From: Pseudorhodobacter aquimaris | GTDB taxonomy: Bacteria; Pseudomonadota; Alphaproteobacteria; Rhodobacterales; Rhodobacteraceae | Direction of reading: 5' to 3' | Assembly: GCF_001202025.1 (NCBI RefSeq) | Contig: NZ_LGHS01000041.1 | Span: 1-64,000 of the forward strand | Length of the DNA stretch: 64,000 bases | Part shown: one piece after another, positions 53,616-63,475 of the stretch | How positions within the stretch are numbered: position 1 is the stretch's first letter | Layout of the letters: every line of letters begins with the position of its first letter | Program-made: the position numbers and the translations under genes | The notes under the pieces: model-generated | What the model saw: the letters and a program-made list of their open reading frames with translations, nothing else | The model's database searches: none | Told to the model about the DNA's origin: nothing

Positions 53616-55945
53616 ATCGCTCCCTCTGCCTTACGGCTGACGTTTTTGGCCCGAAGCCGTGGCAGGCATATTTCAGCCATCGCTCCGGCATGGGTGTTAC
53701 CTTCAAAAATCTCTGCATCCAGAAGCGCCAGCGTGCCGCCGTGTTCCTCGATAATCTTTTTCACAATCGGCAGGCCAAGGCCGGTGCCCTTGCTGCGGGT
53801 GGTGACATAGGGTTCAAACAGCCGCGCCCGGTCCGGCGGCAGGCCGATACCGCTGTCGGCGATGCGGATATAGGCGTGATCATCGGTCACATCCAAGCTG
53901 ATCCGAAGCTCGGAGATGACATCACCTCCGCTTTTTTCAATAAGCGTTTCAATGGCTTCTCCGCCGTTTTTGATCAGGTTGGTGAGCGATTGAGAGATCA
54001 TCGTCGCGTCCAGATCCATCATCACCGACTCATCAGGAATATCCGTCACAAAATGGACATCCGGCAGGCCCGCCTCTTGCAAGGTCACGGCATCGCGCAG
54101 GATCTTGGCCAGATCCTCTTCGCGGCGCACGGGTTCGGGCATGCGGGCGAATTTAGAGAACTCGTCGACAATGCGGCGCAGGTCGTTGGTCTGGCGCACG
54201 ATCACATCGGTATATTGCTCCAGATCGGCAACCTTGTCGCCCACCAGCGGGCGGAACTTGCGCTTGATGCGTTCGGCCGAAAGCTGGATCGGGGTCAGCG
54301 GGTTCTTGATCTCATGGGCGATGCGGCGGGCGACATCGCCCCAAGCGGCCATCCGCTGGGCCGAGACAAGGTCGGTCACATCGTCAAAGGCCACAACATA
54401 GCCTTCAAGCGTGCCGGTGTCCGACTGTCGCACGCTCATCCGTACCAGCAGGCTTTCCATGCGGCCCTTGCGGGTCAGGCGCAATTCCTCTTGAACCGAC
54501 GCGCCAAGCCCGTCGTGCAGCTTGTGGAACATCGCCTCGAATTCAGGAACAACCAATGCCAGTTCGCCGCCGTGGCCCGCCCCCTTCATATCCAGCATGC
54601 GTTCGGCGGCGCGGTTCACGAAATCCACCCGCCCGTTGGCATCAAGCCCGATCACCCCCGCCGTGATCGACGACAGCACGGAATCAAACAAACGCCGCCG
54701 TCCCTCGGTTTCCACGTTGATCTGGACCAAAGCCTCATGCTGGCCTTTCAACTGGCGAGTCATCTGGTTGAACAACCGGCCAACCATGGCGATCTCGTCA
54801 TCGCCGTCCTCTTCGGGGATCTGCACATCAAGGTTGCCGCTGCCGACCATCTGCGCCGCCCCCGCAAGCCGCCCGACGGGGCGCGACAGCCGCTCGGCCA
54901 GCCAAAGCCCCAGCCAGATCGCCGCCAGAATCAGGATCAGCGCAAAGCCAAGATACAACAGCCCGAATTCAAACAGCAGCCGTCCGCGCTCTGCCTCCAG
55001 CTGTTGATAAAGCGCGACCGTTTCGCGGGTCTCATCCAGCAGGCTCAGGATGGTGCCGTCCACCTCGCGGGTGACATAGAGGAACCGGTCGGCATAGGCA
55101 TTTAGGAACACCAGCGCGCGCAGCTCGTCATTGGGCCAATCCTCGATCAGCACGGTTTCACCCGCCCGCGCCCGCGCGATCTGATCTGTCGTCAAAGCCT
55201 CAAAACCAAAGAGATAGGAACGCTCTCCTCGGGTTTTCAGATCACCGGTGCCATCGACCAGATAGGCCTCTTTGAGCCCGCGCTGGATGACCGCCTGCCC
55301 TTGGGTCAAAAGCGGGCGCAACTGGTCATCGGCCAGAAAGAAAGTGCTTTGCTTGGCCACATTCAGATAGGCGCCAAGGGCGTTCACATCCTCGATCAGA
55401 TCCTGCCGGTGTTCGCCGTCATAGGCCTCTGCCGCGGCCAGAGAGTTGCCGACAACCGCGCGCACCCGCTCTGAGAACCAGCCCTCCAGCCCGACATTGA
55501 AGGTGATGGTGGCAAAAACCGCGACCAGAACCGTGGGCGTCAGCGCAAGGGCGGCAAAAATCCCCGACATGCGCAAATGCAGGCGCGAGCCGGCCGATTT
55601 GCTGCGCCGGTCGGTGATCATCCGTGAGACGCGCGCCAGCACCAAAGAGGCCACGACCAGAATATAGACCAGATCGGCCAAGAGGATCAGTCGCAAAAAC
55701 AGCGAGCGCGCGCCTTGGTCAAACGGTCCCAGCGCCATGAATGTGGCAAAGGCCAGCACGGGGCCAAGTGTCACCAGAACAATGGTCATGATCGTCTGAA
55801 AACGCCGCTGCCTGCGTAGACGGGTCAGCCGCAGCCATGTGTTGCTTCGCGTTAAAGCCGGCAATTCTGCCCCCACCACAAGCAGGGCAACCAACGGAGC
55901 CCCATTCCTCAGCATGTCTTTCTTGCCATAGGTCAAGAATGACAC
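53612..55945 (-). CDS. ntrY: Sensor histidine kinase NtrY
   Basis: NtrY, 777 residues, is a large membrane kinase: several N-terminal membrane segments (about 15-165), a periplasmic part, another segment (about 330-355), a HAMP domain (RLSRPVGRLAGAAQ), a PAS domain (VIGLDANGRVDFVNRAAERML) and the kinase core with His in [13 protein letters not shown] and the G box GTGLGLPIVKKI. It phosphorylates NtrX. GTG at 55945 is taken as the start. It follows ntrC by 16 bases. Confidence 0.92.
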   Translation of the reverse strand: MSFLTYGKKDMLRNGAPLVALLVVGAELPALTRSNTWLRLTRLRRQRRFQTIMTIVLVTLGPVLAFATFMALGPFDQGARSLFLRLILLADLVYILVVASLVLARVSRMITDRRSKSAGSRLHLRMSGIFAALALTPTVLVAVFATITFNVGLEGWFSERVRAVVGNSLAAAEAYDGEHRQDLIEDVNALGAYLNVAKQSTFFLADDQLRPLLTQGQAVIQRGLKEAYLVDGTGDLKTRGERSYLFGFEALTTDQIARARAGETVLIEDWPNDELRALVFLNAYADRFLYVTREVDGTILSLLDETRETVALYQQLEAERGRLLFEFGLLYLGFALILILAAIWLGLWLAERLSRPVGRLAGAAQMVGSGNLDVQIPEEDGDDEIAMVGRLFNQMTRQLKGQHEALVQINVETEGRRRLFDSVLSSITAGVIGLDANGRVDFVNRAAERMLDMKGAGHGGELALVVPEFEAMFHKLHDGLGASVQEELRLTRKGRMESLLVRMSVRQSDTGTLEGYVVAFDDVTDLVSAQRMAAWGDVARRIAHEIKNPLTPIQLSAERIKRKFRPLVGDKVADLEQYTDVIVRQTNDLRRIVDEFSKFARMPEPVRREEDLAKILRDAVTLQEAGLPDVHFVTDIPDESVMMDLDATMISQSLTNLIKNGGEAIETLIEKSGGDVISELRISLDVTDDHAYIRIADSGIGLPPDRARLFEPYVTTRSKGTGLGLPIVKKIIEEHGGTLALLDAEIFEGNTHAGAMAEICLPRLRAKNVSRKAEGAI

Positions 55946-55961
55946 GCCCCATGTGGCGGTT

Positions 55962-57323
55962 TTACATCACCTTGCGGCGCCGTGTCACGCGAATTTCCAG
56001 ATCTACGATCTTTTTACGCAAAGTATTGCGGTTGATCCCCAAAAGATCGGCACATTTAGCCTGATTGCCGCCGGTTGCGTCCAAGGCGATCTCAATCAAA
56101 GGGGCCTCAAACTCTCGCAAAATGCGGCTATATACCCCCGGTGGCGGCAGGGTATCACCATGCAGGTCAAAGTAGCGTTGCAAATGGCGCGCAACCGCAT
56201 CGGCCAGCTTCTCATCGCCAACGACACCGGCCGTTGGTGGCTGTACCGGATTGTGCCCGAGGATCAGGCTCACCTCTGCGCCTGTGATCTCTGGTCCCGT
56301 CCCTGTAACCGAAAGCCTGCGCATCATGTTTTCCAACTGCCGCACATTGCCGGGCCAGAAATGGTTGCGCAGGGCGTCTTGGGCCTCTTTTGACAAGCTC
56401 CGCATGGTGCCGCCGTCCCAGGCGCTGCGGGTCAGGAAATGTTCTGCCAACAGGGCGATATCCTCGACCCTTTCGCGCAGGGGGGGGACCTGAATCGTCA
56501 CCCCGCCAAGCCGGTAAAACAGGTCCGAGCGAAACCGCCCCTCAGCCATACGCGCGGCAAGATCGGTTTGCGAGGTAGCCATGATCCGCGGTGCCTCATC
56601 GCCCATCGAATCCATCATCCGCACGATCCGCAACTGCAGGTCATCGTCATAATCGGCAACCTCATCCAAAATTAGGCTGCCGCCTTTGGCGCGGTGCAAT
56701 AGGTCTGCTTGATCCTCGGCACTGGCCAGATCCTGTTCTTGCAACACAATAAGCCCTTGGGCGCGGCGGTCGGAAAAGTCATGGATGGCCCGGGCCACGA
56801 GCGATTTCCCGGTGCCCGACTCGCCCGTTATCAGCACCGGCAAATCGGTGTTCATCACCTTTGCCACCAATTGATAGAGCGCCTGCATCGATGCCGTGCG
56901 CCCTACCAAGGGCAAATCATCCCCCACTGCGCGCGGGGCCAGCGTTTGCTGGCGCACGCGCTTGCGGTCCAGCGCGCGGGCACAACGTTTCATCAGATCG
57001 GGCAGATCGAAGGGTTTGGGCAGATAGTCAAAAGCCTCGGCCTCGGTTGCCTGAATAGCCGTCATGATGGTGTTTTGCGCCGAGATCACAATCACCGGCA
57101 GGCCGGGACGTCGGGCGGCAATTTGAGGCAAGGCCTGCAACCCATTGCCATCGGGCATCATCACATCCGAGATGACAAGATCGCCTTTGCCCTCATCGAC
57201 CCAGCGCATCAAGGTCGTCAGGCTGGCGGTGGCATGTACCTTGCACCCCGCCCGCGTAAGTGCCTGTGTCAAAACCGTACGGATCGTACGATCATCATCT
57301 GCAACAAGAACCGTGCCATCCAT
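55962..57323 (-). CDS. ntrC: Nitrogen regulatory protein NtrC, without GAFTGA loop
   Basis: NtrC, 453 residues, has a receiver domain (Asp in [12 protein letters not shown]), AAA+ domain (Walker [16 protein letters not shown]) and Fis-type C-terminus ([21 protein letters not shown]). The AAA+ region is shortened and has no GAFTGA loop. This matches the known state in Rhodobacter capsulatus, where NtrC activates sigma-70 polymerase. It follows ntrB by three bases. Confidence 0.92.
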   Translation of the reverse strand: MDGTVLVADDDRTIRTVLTQALTRAGCKVHATASLTTLMRWVDEGKGDLVISDVMMPDGNGLQALPQIAARRPGLPVIVISAQNTIMTAIQATEAEAFDYLPKPFDLPDLMKRCARALDRKRVRQQTLAPRAVGDDLPLVGRTASMQALYQLVAKVMNTDLPVLITGESGTGKSLVARAIHDFSDRRAQGLIVLQEQDLASAEDQADLLHRAKGGSLILDEVADYDDDLQLRIVRMMDSMGDEAPRIMATSQTDLAARMAEGRFRSDLFYRLGGVTIQVPPLRERVEDIALLAEHFLTRSAWDGGTMRSLSKEAQDALRNHFWPGNVRQLENMMRRLSVTGTGPEITGAEVSLILGHNPVQPPTAGVVGDEKLADAVARHLQRYFDLHGDTLPPPGVYSRILREFEAPLIEIALDATGGNQAKCADLLGINRNTLRKKIVDLEIRVTRRRKVM

Positions 57324-57326
57324 TGA

Positions 57327-58385
57327 TCAGCCTTTCGCTTTTTTAGGAGCCAGGGGGAGGGAAAGCCGGAACGTGGTGCGTCCGGGGGCCGCGTCAACCG
57401 CAATCCGGCCGTCATGATCCAGCACAATCTTCGATGCCAATGCCAGCCCCAGCCCCGTGCCATTTTCACGCCCCGACACAAAGGGCTCAAAGATATTCTG
57501 TGCAATGTCGGGCGAGATCCCGCGCCCGTCATCCGTTATTTCCACCTGTAGCGCCAAGGGGGTGTCCGTTCCGTCCTGACGTCGCAAGCGCAGTGACAAA
57601 TCATAGAATGTGTGCAGGCGAATATTCTTTGCCCCCGCCTCTACCGCGTTTTTGATCAGGTTCAAAAACACCTGCATAAGCTGATCGGAATCGGCGAATG
57701 TATCGGGCAATGACGGGTCGTAATCTTGGATAATCGCCACATTTCGGGCAAAGCCGACCAAGGCAGATTGCCGTGCGCGTGCCAAGGCGTCATGGATGTT
57801 CACCGCCGCGCGCTCTGGCGGGCGCAGATTTCCGAATTGTTCAACCTGCTCAAGCAGTTTCACGATGCGGCGGGTTTCCAGCACAATCAGGTCCGAAAGT
57901 TCGCGATCCTCAACCGAGAGGTTCATCGCCAGCAATTGCGCCGCACCAGAGATCCCGGCCAAGGGGTTCTTGATCTCATGGGCAAGCATTTCGGCCATGC
58001 CGATCGCCGATTTCGCCGCCGAATTTGCCGCCGCCGCACGGCCCACCTTTTCCGCAATCTCCAAGGGGAAAATCAGCAATAGCAACGTTTCCTGATCTTG
58101 GATGGGGGCAAATTGCAGGCGGCACGGCTCTGGCGCGCGGGCCCCTGTTGTCATCTCGATGTCATTGATGACGATAGAGGACTGCGTGGCGATAACCCGC
58201 GCCATTACCTGCTCCATCTCGGCATTGATGTGCAAACGCTCCAGCAGAGGGCGGCCGATCAGGGTGCGGGCAGACAGGTTGAGGAAGTCTTCGGCTGCGG
58301 GGTTTACCGCCGCGACCCGCCCTTTTGCATTGATCATCATCGCAGGCGTTGGCAAGGCGGCCCAGAGTGTAGCAGGTACCATCAT
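57327..58385 (-). CDS. ntrB: Nitrogen sensor kinase NtrB
   Basis: NtrB, 352 residues, is the cytoplasmic kinase that phosphorylates NtrC under nitrogen limitation. It has a PAS domain ([24 protein letters not shown]), the phospho-acceptor His in [11 protein letters not shown], and the ATP-binding N and G boxes ([23 protein letters not shown]). The ATG overlaps the dusB stop (ATGA). Confidence 0.93.
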   Translation of the reverse strand: MMVPATLWAALPTPAMMINAKGRVAAVNPAAEDFLNLSARTLIGRPLLERLHINAEMEQVMARVIATQSSIVINDIEMTTGARAPEPCRLQFAPIQDQETLLLLIFPLEIAEKVGRAAAANSAAKSAIGMAEMLAHEIKNPLAGISGAAQLLAMNLSVEDRELSDLIVLETRRIVKLLEQVEQFGNLRPPERAAVNIHDALARARQSALVGFARNVAIIQDYDPSLPDTFADSDQLMQVFLNLIKNAVEAGAKNIRLHTFYDLSLRLRRQDGTDTPLALQVEITDDGRGISPDIAQNIFEPFVSGRENGTGLGLALASKIVLDHDGRIAVDAAPGRTTFRLSLPLAPKKAKG

Positions 58386-59356
58386 GCCGCCACCGGTTCT
58401 GCATCGGCAAAAAGCGCATGGAGGTCTGCGACAAGCGTCGTCGGGTCACTTTGGGTCATCACCCGCCCGCGTGCGGCGACCAGACCTGCGGTCTCCAGAT
58501 ACCAGCCCAGATGTTTGCGCGCGACTTTGACGCCCAATTCCTTGCCGTAAAATCCAAGCATGTCCTGATAATGGCCGACGACCATATCGCCGAGGGCTGA
58601 CCCTTGCGGTATCGCAGGTGCAGGCGCGCCGAACACCCGCGCGGCGATTTGTGCCAAGACCCAAGGCCTGCCTTGCGCCCCGCGTCCCACCATCACACCA
58701 TCCGCGTCGGATGCCTCAAGTGCTGCCGCGGCCGATTGCGGGCCCAGCACATCCCCATTGGCAATCACCGGAATCGATACCGCCTCTTTGACGGCGCGAA
58801 TTGCGGCCCAATCGGCGGCTCCTTTGTAGAACTGGCAACGCGTGCGCCCGTGAATGGTGATCATGGCGACCCCAGCCCCTTCGGCACGGCGCGCGATCTC
58901 GGGGGCGTTGAGCATATCATCATCCCATCCCAAGCGGGTTTTCAGTGTCACCGGAACCGAGACAGCCCCCACAACAGCCTCGATCAACCTCAGCGCGTGA
59001 TCGGGATCTTTCATCAACGCTGAACCGGAATAGCCGGTGGTCACCTTTTTTGCGGGGCAGCCCATATTGATGTCGATCATCTGCGCGCCCATGCTTTCGA
59101 CATAGCGCGCGGCCTCGCCCATCCAATAGGCCTCCCGTCCGGCAAGCTGCACGGATGTTGCCTGTTGGTCAAAGCCCAGTTCAGCCCGCGCCCGGGCCAG
59201 TGGCCGCGCCTGCACGACCTCTTGGCTGGCAACCATTTCAGACACGACAAGCCCGGCGCCAAACCGCGCGACAAGGCGGCGGAACGGCAAGTCGGTAATC
59301 CCCGCCAAAGGGGCGAGCAAGACAGGTGGAGCGATAGAAATAGGACCGATGAGCAC
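58382..59356 (-). CDS. dusB: tRNA-dihydrouridine synthase (DusB, NifR3 type)
   Basis: DusB, about 324 residues, reduces uridine to dihydrouridine in tRNA with FMN. Motifs are [28 protein letters not shown] with the catalytic Cys, [11 protein letters not shown] and NGDVLGP. The start is taken as GTG at 59356, which follows AAGGCGCCCTCC and makes the protein begin as in relatives ([15 protein letters not shown]). The open frame to 59449 adds an unlikely Cys/Tyr-rich stretch. It heads the ntr operon, as in Rhodobacter (nifR3). Confidence 0.93.
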   Translation of the reverse strand: MLIGPISIAPPVLLAPLAGITDLPFRRLVARFGAGLVVSEMVASQEVVQARPLARARAELGFDQQATSVQLAGREAYWMGEAARYVESMGAQMIDINMGCPAKKVTTGYSGSALMKDPDHALRLIEAVVGAVSVPVTLKTRLGWDDDMLNAPEIARRAEGAGVAMITIHGRTRCQFYKGAADWAAIRAVKEAVSIPVIANGDVLGPQSAAAALEASDADGVMVGRGAQGRPWVLAQIAARVFGAPAPAIPQGSALGDMVVGHYQDMLGFYGKELGVKVARKHLGWYLETAGLVAARGRVMTQSDPTTLVADLHALFADAEPVAA

Positions 59357-59545
59357 GGAGGGCGCCTTTGTTTGGTTTTCTGTTTGATTAAAGCGGGGGC
59401 AGGCAGAATACAAACCATAGCACGGATAAAATGACTGAAAAACATGCATTGCCTGTTTTTTAAGCTAAATGCGGGGTCGCCCTGCCCATTGCCCCGGCAA
59501 GAGGCTTGGCCTAGAACCGATGCCAAGTTTGATCGGGGTGCCCAA

Positions 59546-60211
59546 ATGACAAGCGCTGTCATCATTACTGCCGCAGGGCGCGGATTGCGTGCCGGGGGCG
59601 ATCTGCCAAAGCAATGGCAAATGCTGGGGGCAAGACCCGTGCTTGCCTATACGGTTGATGCCTTTCGGGCCTTCGGCTTTGCCCATATTATTGTCACCCT
59701 GCATCCCGATGATATGAGCCGTGCGGCCTGTCTCGGTCCGAATGTGGATTTGGTGACAGGGGGTGAAAATCGTGCGCAATCGGTCAGGAATGCCTTGGAA
59801 ACGCTTGATCCTGAAACTGTTTCCACAGTTTTCATCCATGACGGTGCGCGCCCCTTTGTGACCTCCGGCCTGATCGCCCGCCTTCAGGCCGCGCTGCAAA
59901 ATGTCCCCGCCGCAGCCCCCGCGCTGCCGGTTACCGATGCGCTTTGGCGTGGAGATGGTGGCTTGGTCACAGGCGTGCAAGACCGCGCCCATTTGTTTCG
60001 TGCCCAGACCCCGCAGGCCTTTCACCTGACCCCGATCCTTGCCGCGCACCGCGCCCATCCGGGCAATGCCGCCGATGATGTCGAGGTTGCGCGTGCCGCA
60101 GGGCTTGCAGTTGCCATCGTTGAAGGCGAAGAAGACAATATTAAGATCACTCTGCCCGGCGATTTTTTACGCGCCGAAAAGATTTTGGCACAACACCAAC
60201 AGGAGGCTTGA
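59546..60211 (+). CDS. ispD: 2-C-methyl-D-erythritol 4-phosphate cytidylyltransferase
   Basis: IspD, 221 residues, couples CTP with methylerythritol phosphate in the non-mevalonate isoprenoid pathway. The nucleotide-binding opening reads [18 protein letters not shown], followed by [23 protein letters not shown] and AQTPQAF, all conserved. ATG at 59546 is chosen over upstream starts because the family begins here. The stop is directly followed by ispF. Confidence 0.92.
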   Translation: MTSAVIITAAGRGLRAGGDLPKQWQMLGARPVLAYTVDAFRAFGFAHIIVTLHPDDMSRAACLGPNVDLVTGGENRAQSVRNALETLDPETVSTVFIHDGARPFVTSGLIARLQAALQNVPAAAPALPVTDALWRGDGGLVTGVQDRAHLFRAQTPQAFHLTPILAAHRAHPGNAADDVEVARAAGLAVAIVEGEEDNIKITLPGDFLRAEKILAQHQQEA

Positions 60212-60691
60212 ATGGATGTAAGGCTTGGTAACGGCTTTGATGTGCACGCCTTTTGCGAGGGCGATCACCTTTGGCTTTGTGGTGTGAAGCTGCCGCATGG
60301 GCGCGGGCTTTTGGGTCATTCGGATGCCGATGTGGGGATGCATGCGCTGACCGATGCGATTTATGGCGCGCTGGCCTTGGGCGATATCGGGCGGCATTTT
60401 CCGCCCTCGGACCCGCAGTGGAAGGGGGCCGCCAGCCATATCTTTCTGGCCCATGCGATAGAACAGGCGCGGGCGCGCGGTTTTGCGCTTGGCAATGCCG
60501 ATGTGACGCTGATCTGTGAGCGCCCGAAAATCGGGCCCCACGCCGAGGCGATGCGCGCGGCCTTGGCAGGGATCATGGGTGTGGATCTGGACCGTATTTC
60601 CGTCAAGGCGACGACCAGTGAAAGCCTCGGCTTTACCGGCCGCGAAGAAGGCATCGCCGCCATCGCCACAGCAACATTGGTGAAACCATGA
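60212..60691 (+). CDS. ispF: 2-C-methyl-D-erythritol 2,4-cyclodiphosphate synthase
   Basis: IspF, 159 residues, closes the cyclic diphosphate after IspD and IspE. The metal-binding residues lie in GNGFDVHAF and [16 protein letters not shown]. The substrate-binding [15 protein letters not shown] is also present. AACAGGAGGCTTGA precedes the ATG. The stop overlaps the pgpA start. Confidence 0.95.
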   Translation: MDVRLGNGFDVHAFCEGDHLWLCGVKLPHGRGLLGHSDADVGMHALTDAIYGALALGDIGRHFPPSDPQWKGAASHIFLAHAIEQARARGFALGNADVTLICERPKIGPHAEAMRAALAGIMGVDLDRISVKATTSESLGFTGREEGIAAIATATLVKP

Positions 60692-61185
60692 CCGCAAGTC
60701 GTATCCTGTCGATCTTCTTTGGCGTCGGGCTTTTGCGCCCTGCGCCGGGCACTTGGGGTTCTTTGGCGGCGGTGGCGCTGGGGCTGCTTTTGCATCGGAT
60801 CGGGCATTTTCCGCTGCTGTTGGTGGCCATGATCCTCGTAACTGTAGCCGGATTTTGGGCCTGCCGCCGTGAGTTGGGCCACCGCCCCGGTGATGACCCT
60901 TCCGAGATCGTGATCGACGAGGTCGCGGGCCAGTGGATAGCCCTTTTGGTGCCCTCCTTCGGCTTTTGGTATATCGGCTTGGACAGCAGCAATTTTCCCT
61001 ATCCGGGTTGGGTGGTGGCCTTCTTGTTGTTCCGGCTTTTTGATATCTGGAAGCCGTGGCTGGTGGGGCGGGCCGATGCGCGCGGCGATGCCGACGGGGT
61101 GATGATCGATGACCTTTGGGCGGGGCTGTTTGCCGGTATCGGCACCGGGCTTTTGGCCGCAATCGTGCATCTGGTGGTGATATGA
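60688..61185 (+). CDS. pgpA: Phosphatidylglycerophosphatase A
   Basis: PgpA, 165 residues, removes a phosphate from phosphatidylglycerophosphate. It has the family stretch [13 protein letters not shown] near the N-terminus, the conserved [17 protein letters not shown] and the C-terminal [10 protein letters not shown]. Several membrane segments are visible. It starts inside the ispF stop and overlaps cinA. Confidence 0.92.
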   Translation: MTASRILSIFFGVGLLRPAPGTWGSLAAVALGLLLHRIGHFPLLLVAMILVTVAGFWACRRELGHRPGDDPSEIVIDEVAGQWIALLVPSFGFWYIGLDSSNFPYPGWVVAFLLFRLFDIWKPWLVGRADARGDADGVMIDDLWAGLFAGIGTGLLAAIVHLVVI

Positions 61186-61649
61186 CGCCGACCGAAATCC
61201 TTGCCGCCGCCCGGGCGCAGGGTGTGACCATCGCCACCGCCGAAAGCTGTACCGGCGGGATGGTCTCAGCGGCGCTGACCGATATTGCCGGATCGTCGGA
61301 TGTGTTTGACCGCGGCTTTGTCACCTATTCCAACGCGGCAAAAATGGCCATGCTGGGTGTTTCCCCCCAAACGCTTGCCCGATATGGCGCGGTTTCCGAA
61401 CCCGTGGCGCTGGAAATGGCGAAAGGTGCGATGGATAACGCGGGCGTCGGGCTGGCGGTGTCCATCACTGGCATCGCAGGGCCCGGCGGGTCTGAGCATA
61501 AGCCCGAAGGTCGGGTCTGCTTTGGCATTGCACGATCAGGTCAGCCGACGCAGGTGGAAACGGTGGAATTTGGTCCGCTCGGCCGTGACGAGGTCCGGCT
61601 TGCCGCAACCTGCCATGCCCTTGGCTTGCTGGCGACGGCGCTGGCCTAG
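61182..61649 (+). CDS. CinA C-terminal-domain protein (nicotinamide-nucleotide amidase type)
   Basis: This 155-residue stand-alone CinA C-terminal (PncC-like) domain shows [34 protein letters not shown] and the [18 protein letters not shown] motif. PncC deamidates nicotinamide mononucleotide in NAD recycling. ATG at 61182 overlaps the pgpA stop (ATGA). Its end overlaps the convergent RatA-type gene by four bases. Confidence 0.9.
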   Translation: MTPTEILAAARAQGVTIATAESCTGGMVSAALTDIAGSSDVFDRGFVTYSNAAKMAMLGVSPQTLARYGAVSEPVALEMAKGAMDNAGVGLAVSITGIAGPGGSEHKPEGRVCFGIARSGQPTQVETVEFGPLGRDEVRLAATCHALGLLATALA

Positions 61650-62098
61650 GGGCGGCCTCCGTAAAGCTCTTCGGCGCGGCGTTCAAACGCGCGGACGATA
61701 CGGTGCATTGCCTCATTAAAGACCACCCCGATGATGCTCTGCAAAATCGCGTTCTTGAATTCAAAATCCACCATGAAATCAATCTCGCACCCACCCTCGA
61801 CATCACGAAACGCCCAGGTGGATTTCAAATAGCGGAACGGCCCGTCCAGATATTCGGTGTCGATCTTGCGTGCCTCGTGCCAGAGGGTGACGCGGCTTCC
61901 GAAACGTTCGCGGAACACCTTGAAGCTGATCACCAGATCGGCCTCCAGCACCTCGCCGCCATCAATCGGGCGGCGCGACCGGATGCGCGCGGCAGAGTTC
62001 CACGGCAGGAATTTGGGATAGCTGCCGACATCGGCAACAAGCGCATACATCTGATCGGCGCTATAGCGCAGCCGCTTGGTTTCGGAATGGCGTGGCAT
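61646..62098 (-). CDS. RatA/COQ10-type START-domain protein
   Basis: This 150-residue protein of the START/Bet v1-like family contains [47 protein letters not shown] and [19 protein letters not shown]. Homologs bind ubiquinone (COQ10) or affect ribosome association (RatA). ATG at 62098 gives the normal family length; the open frame continues far upstream but without a ribosome-binding site or conservation. It is divergent from hpt. Confidence 0.88.
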   Translation of the reverse strand: MPRHSETKRLRYSADQMYALVADVGSYPKFLPWNSAARIRSRRPIDGGEVLEADLVISFKVFRERFGSRVTLWHEARKIDTEYLDGPFRYLKSTWAFRDVEGGCEIDFMVDFEFKNAILQSIIGVVFNEAMHRIVRAFERRAEELYGGRP

Positions 62099-62176
62099 AT
62101 GGCAATTCTTATCCGCTTTGGCGTGACTTGGGGCATGGTATTGGATAAACAGGCCGGGGAAATCAAGGGGCTGACC

Positions 62177-62722
62177 ATGCAATCGAGACCTTATGTCATA
62201 GACCAGATGATTTCGGCCAAGTCCATCGCCGCCCGAATCGAGGAGTTGGCGACCGAGATCAAGGCCCGTTTCGACGGCACCGAGAAGCTGGTGGTTGTTG
62301 GGCTTTTGCGCGGATCCTTCGTGTTCATCGCCGATCTGGTGCGTGAACTGGATTTGCCGGTAGAGGTCGATTTCCTTGAGGCGTCCAGCTATGGCGACAG
62401 CACAAAAAGCAGCCGTGAGGTGCGCATCCTCAAGGATCTGCGCGGTGAGATCGCGGGGCGTGATGTCTTGGTGGTCGAGGATATCGTCGATACCGGCTTT
62501 ACCCTGCATCATGTTTTGCAGCTGCTCGAATCGCGCAAACCCGCGCGGATGGAGGTCTGTGTTTTGCTCGATAAACCCAGCCGCCGCGAGGTAGAGGTCA
62601 AGGCGACATGGACCGGATTCGAGATCCCCGATGAGTTTGTCGTCGGTTACGGCATTGATTTTGCACAGCGTAACCGCAACCTGCCCTATATCGGCAAGGT
62701 GCGGTTTACGGATGGGCAGTGA
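62177..62722 (+). CDS. hpt: Hypoxanthine phosphoribosyltransferase
   Basis: This 181-residue purine salvage enzyme transfers phosphoribosyl groups to hypoxanthine or guanine. The PRPP-binding motif [15 protein letters not shown] and the lid region [17 protein letters not shown] are present, with the C-terminal [33 protein letters not shown] lies before the ATG. The open frame starts earlier, but the family begins here. Confidence 0.93.
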   Translation: MQSRPYVIDQMISAKSIAARIEELATEIKARFDGTEKLVVVGLLRGSFVFIADLVRELDLPVEVDFLEASSYGDSTKSSREVRILKDLRGEIAGRDVLVVEDIVDTGFTLHHVLQLLESRKPARMEVCVLLDKPSRREVEVKATWTGFEIPDEFVVGYGIDFAQRNRNLPYIGKVRFTDGQ

Positions 62723-63213
62723 TGCTGCCCGATCTGTTGCAACCGGGGATGAGGCTGGTATTTTGCGGCACGGCGGCAAGCGCGAAATCCGCGGCGCGGG
62801 GGCATTATTACGCAGGCCCCGGCAACCGGTTTTGGCCGCTGTTGTTTGAAACCGGCCTGACGCCCCGCCTGTTTACCCCGGATGAAGATCATCTGCTGCC
62901 CGCGCTTGGGATCGGGTTGACCGATCTGGCCAAGGGCGTTTCGGGGATGGACCGTGACATCCCCTCTGCGGCCTATGCCCCCGACCGGCTTGCTGCAGCC
63001 ATCGCCTATGTAGGCCCAAAGGTGCTGGCCTTCACCAGCCTGACCGCCGCCAAAATCGCCCTTGGGACCCGCCATCCGCCGGGCCGCACCCGATCGGCGG
63101 TTTTTCCGGATCTGACCCTTTGGGTGCTGCCCTCGCCTTCGGGGGCTGCGCGTGCCACCTTCAGCGCGGCCCCCTGGCAGGCGCTGGCCGATCATATTCG
63201 GGCGATGTCATGA
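62722..63213 (+). CDS. Mug-like uracil/mismatch DNA glycosylase with altered motif
   Basis: This 163-residue protein of the uracil-DNA glycosylase superfamily has HYYAGPGNRFWPLLFETG and the C-terminal LPSPSGAARATF, which resemble Mug-type enzymes. At the position of the usual GINPG motif the sequence reads FCGTAASAKS, so the catalytic Asn of Mug is missing. This looks more like the branch with a Ser/Thr-rich first motif, such as family 6 glycosylases. It probably removes deaminated or mismatched bases. The start ATG overlaps the hpt stop in TGATG. Confidence 0.78.
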   Translation: MLPDLLQPGMRLVFCGTAASAKSAARGHYYAGPGNRFWPLLFETGLTPRLFTPDEDHLLPALGIGLTDLAKGVSGMDRDIPSAAYAPDRLAAAIAYVGPKVLAFTSLTAAKIALGTRHPPGRTRSAVFPDLTLWVLPSPSGAARATFSAAPWQALADHIRAMS

Positions 63214-63398
63214 ATTATCGCTGGTTCCTGCGTATGGCGCAATGGGTGCGAAGGCCGCCCTCAGAAGGGCATGTGAAACTGGTTCTGGGGGTCATTCTGA
63301 TCTGTCTTTTGCTGTTCGGGGTGGAGTATTTCTTTGGCTGGCCAGAGGCGCTTACGCCCAATGGCGGCGGGCGGGCGCACCGGATGCCGGGCCTTTGA
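63210..63398 (+). CDS. Small single-pass membrane protein (62 residues)
   Basis: The protein has a basic N-terminus (WFLRMAQWVRRPPSEG), one membrane segment (about residues 25-43) and a short Gly/Arg-rich tail. Its ATG overlaps the Mug-like gene's stop (ATGA), which supports translation. I recognise no function. Confidence 0.65.
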   Translation: MNYRWFLRMAQWVRRPPSEGHVKLVLGVILICLLLFGVEYFFGWPEALTPNGGGRAHRMPGL

Positions 63399-63475
63399 TG
63401 AATCGGGCGCGACTTGCACGATCGCTATAAACCCGCCAGACTGGTCCAAACCCGTCCAACGACAGGAGCCCCGTG

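Noticed and set aside
53690-55105. A 471-codon open frame on the plus strand over ntrY
   Set aside because: It lies wholly inside ntrY, has no ribosome-binding site and gives a low-complexity His/Gln/Arg product.
61703-62176. Upstream extension of hpt by 158 codons
   Set aside because: The frame is open but overlaps the RatA-type gene on the other strand. The conserved enzyme starts at 62177 behind a good ribosome-binding site.
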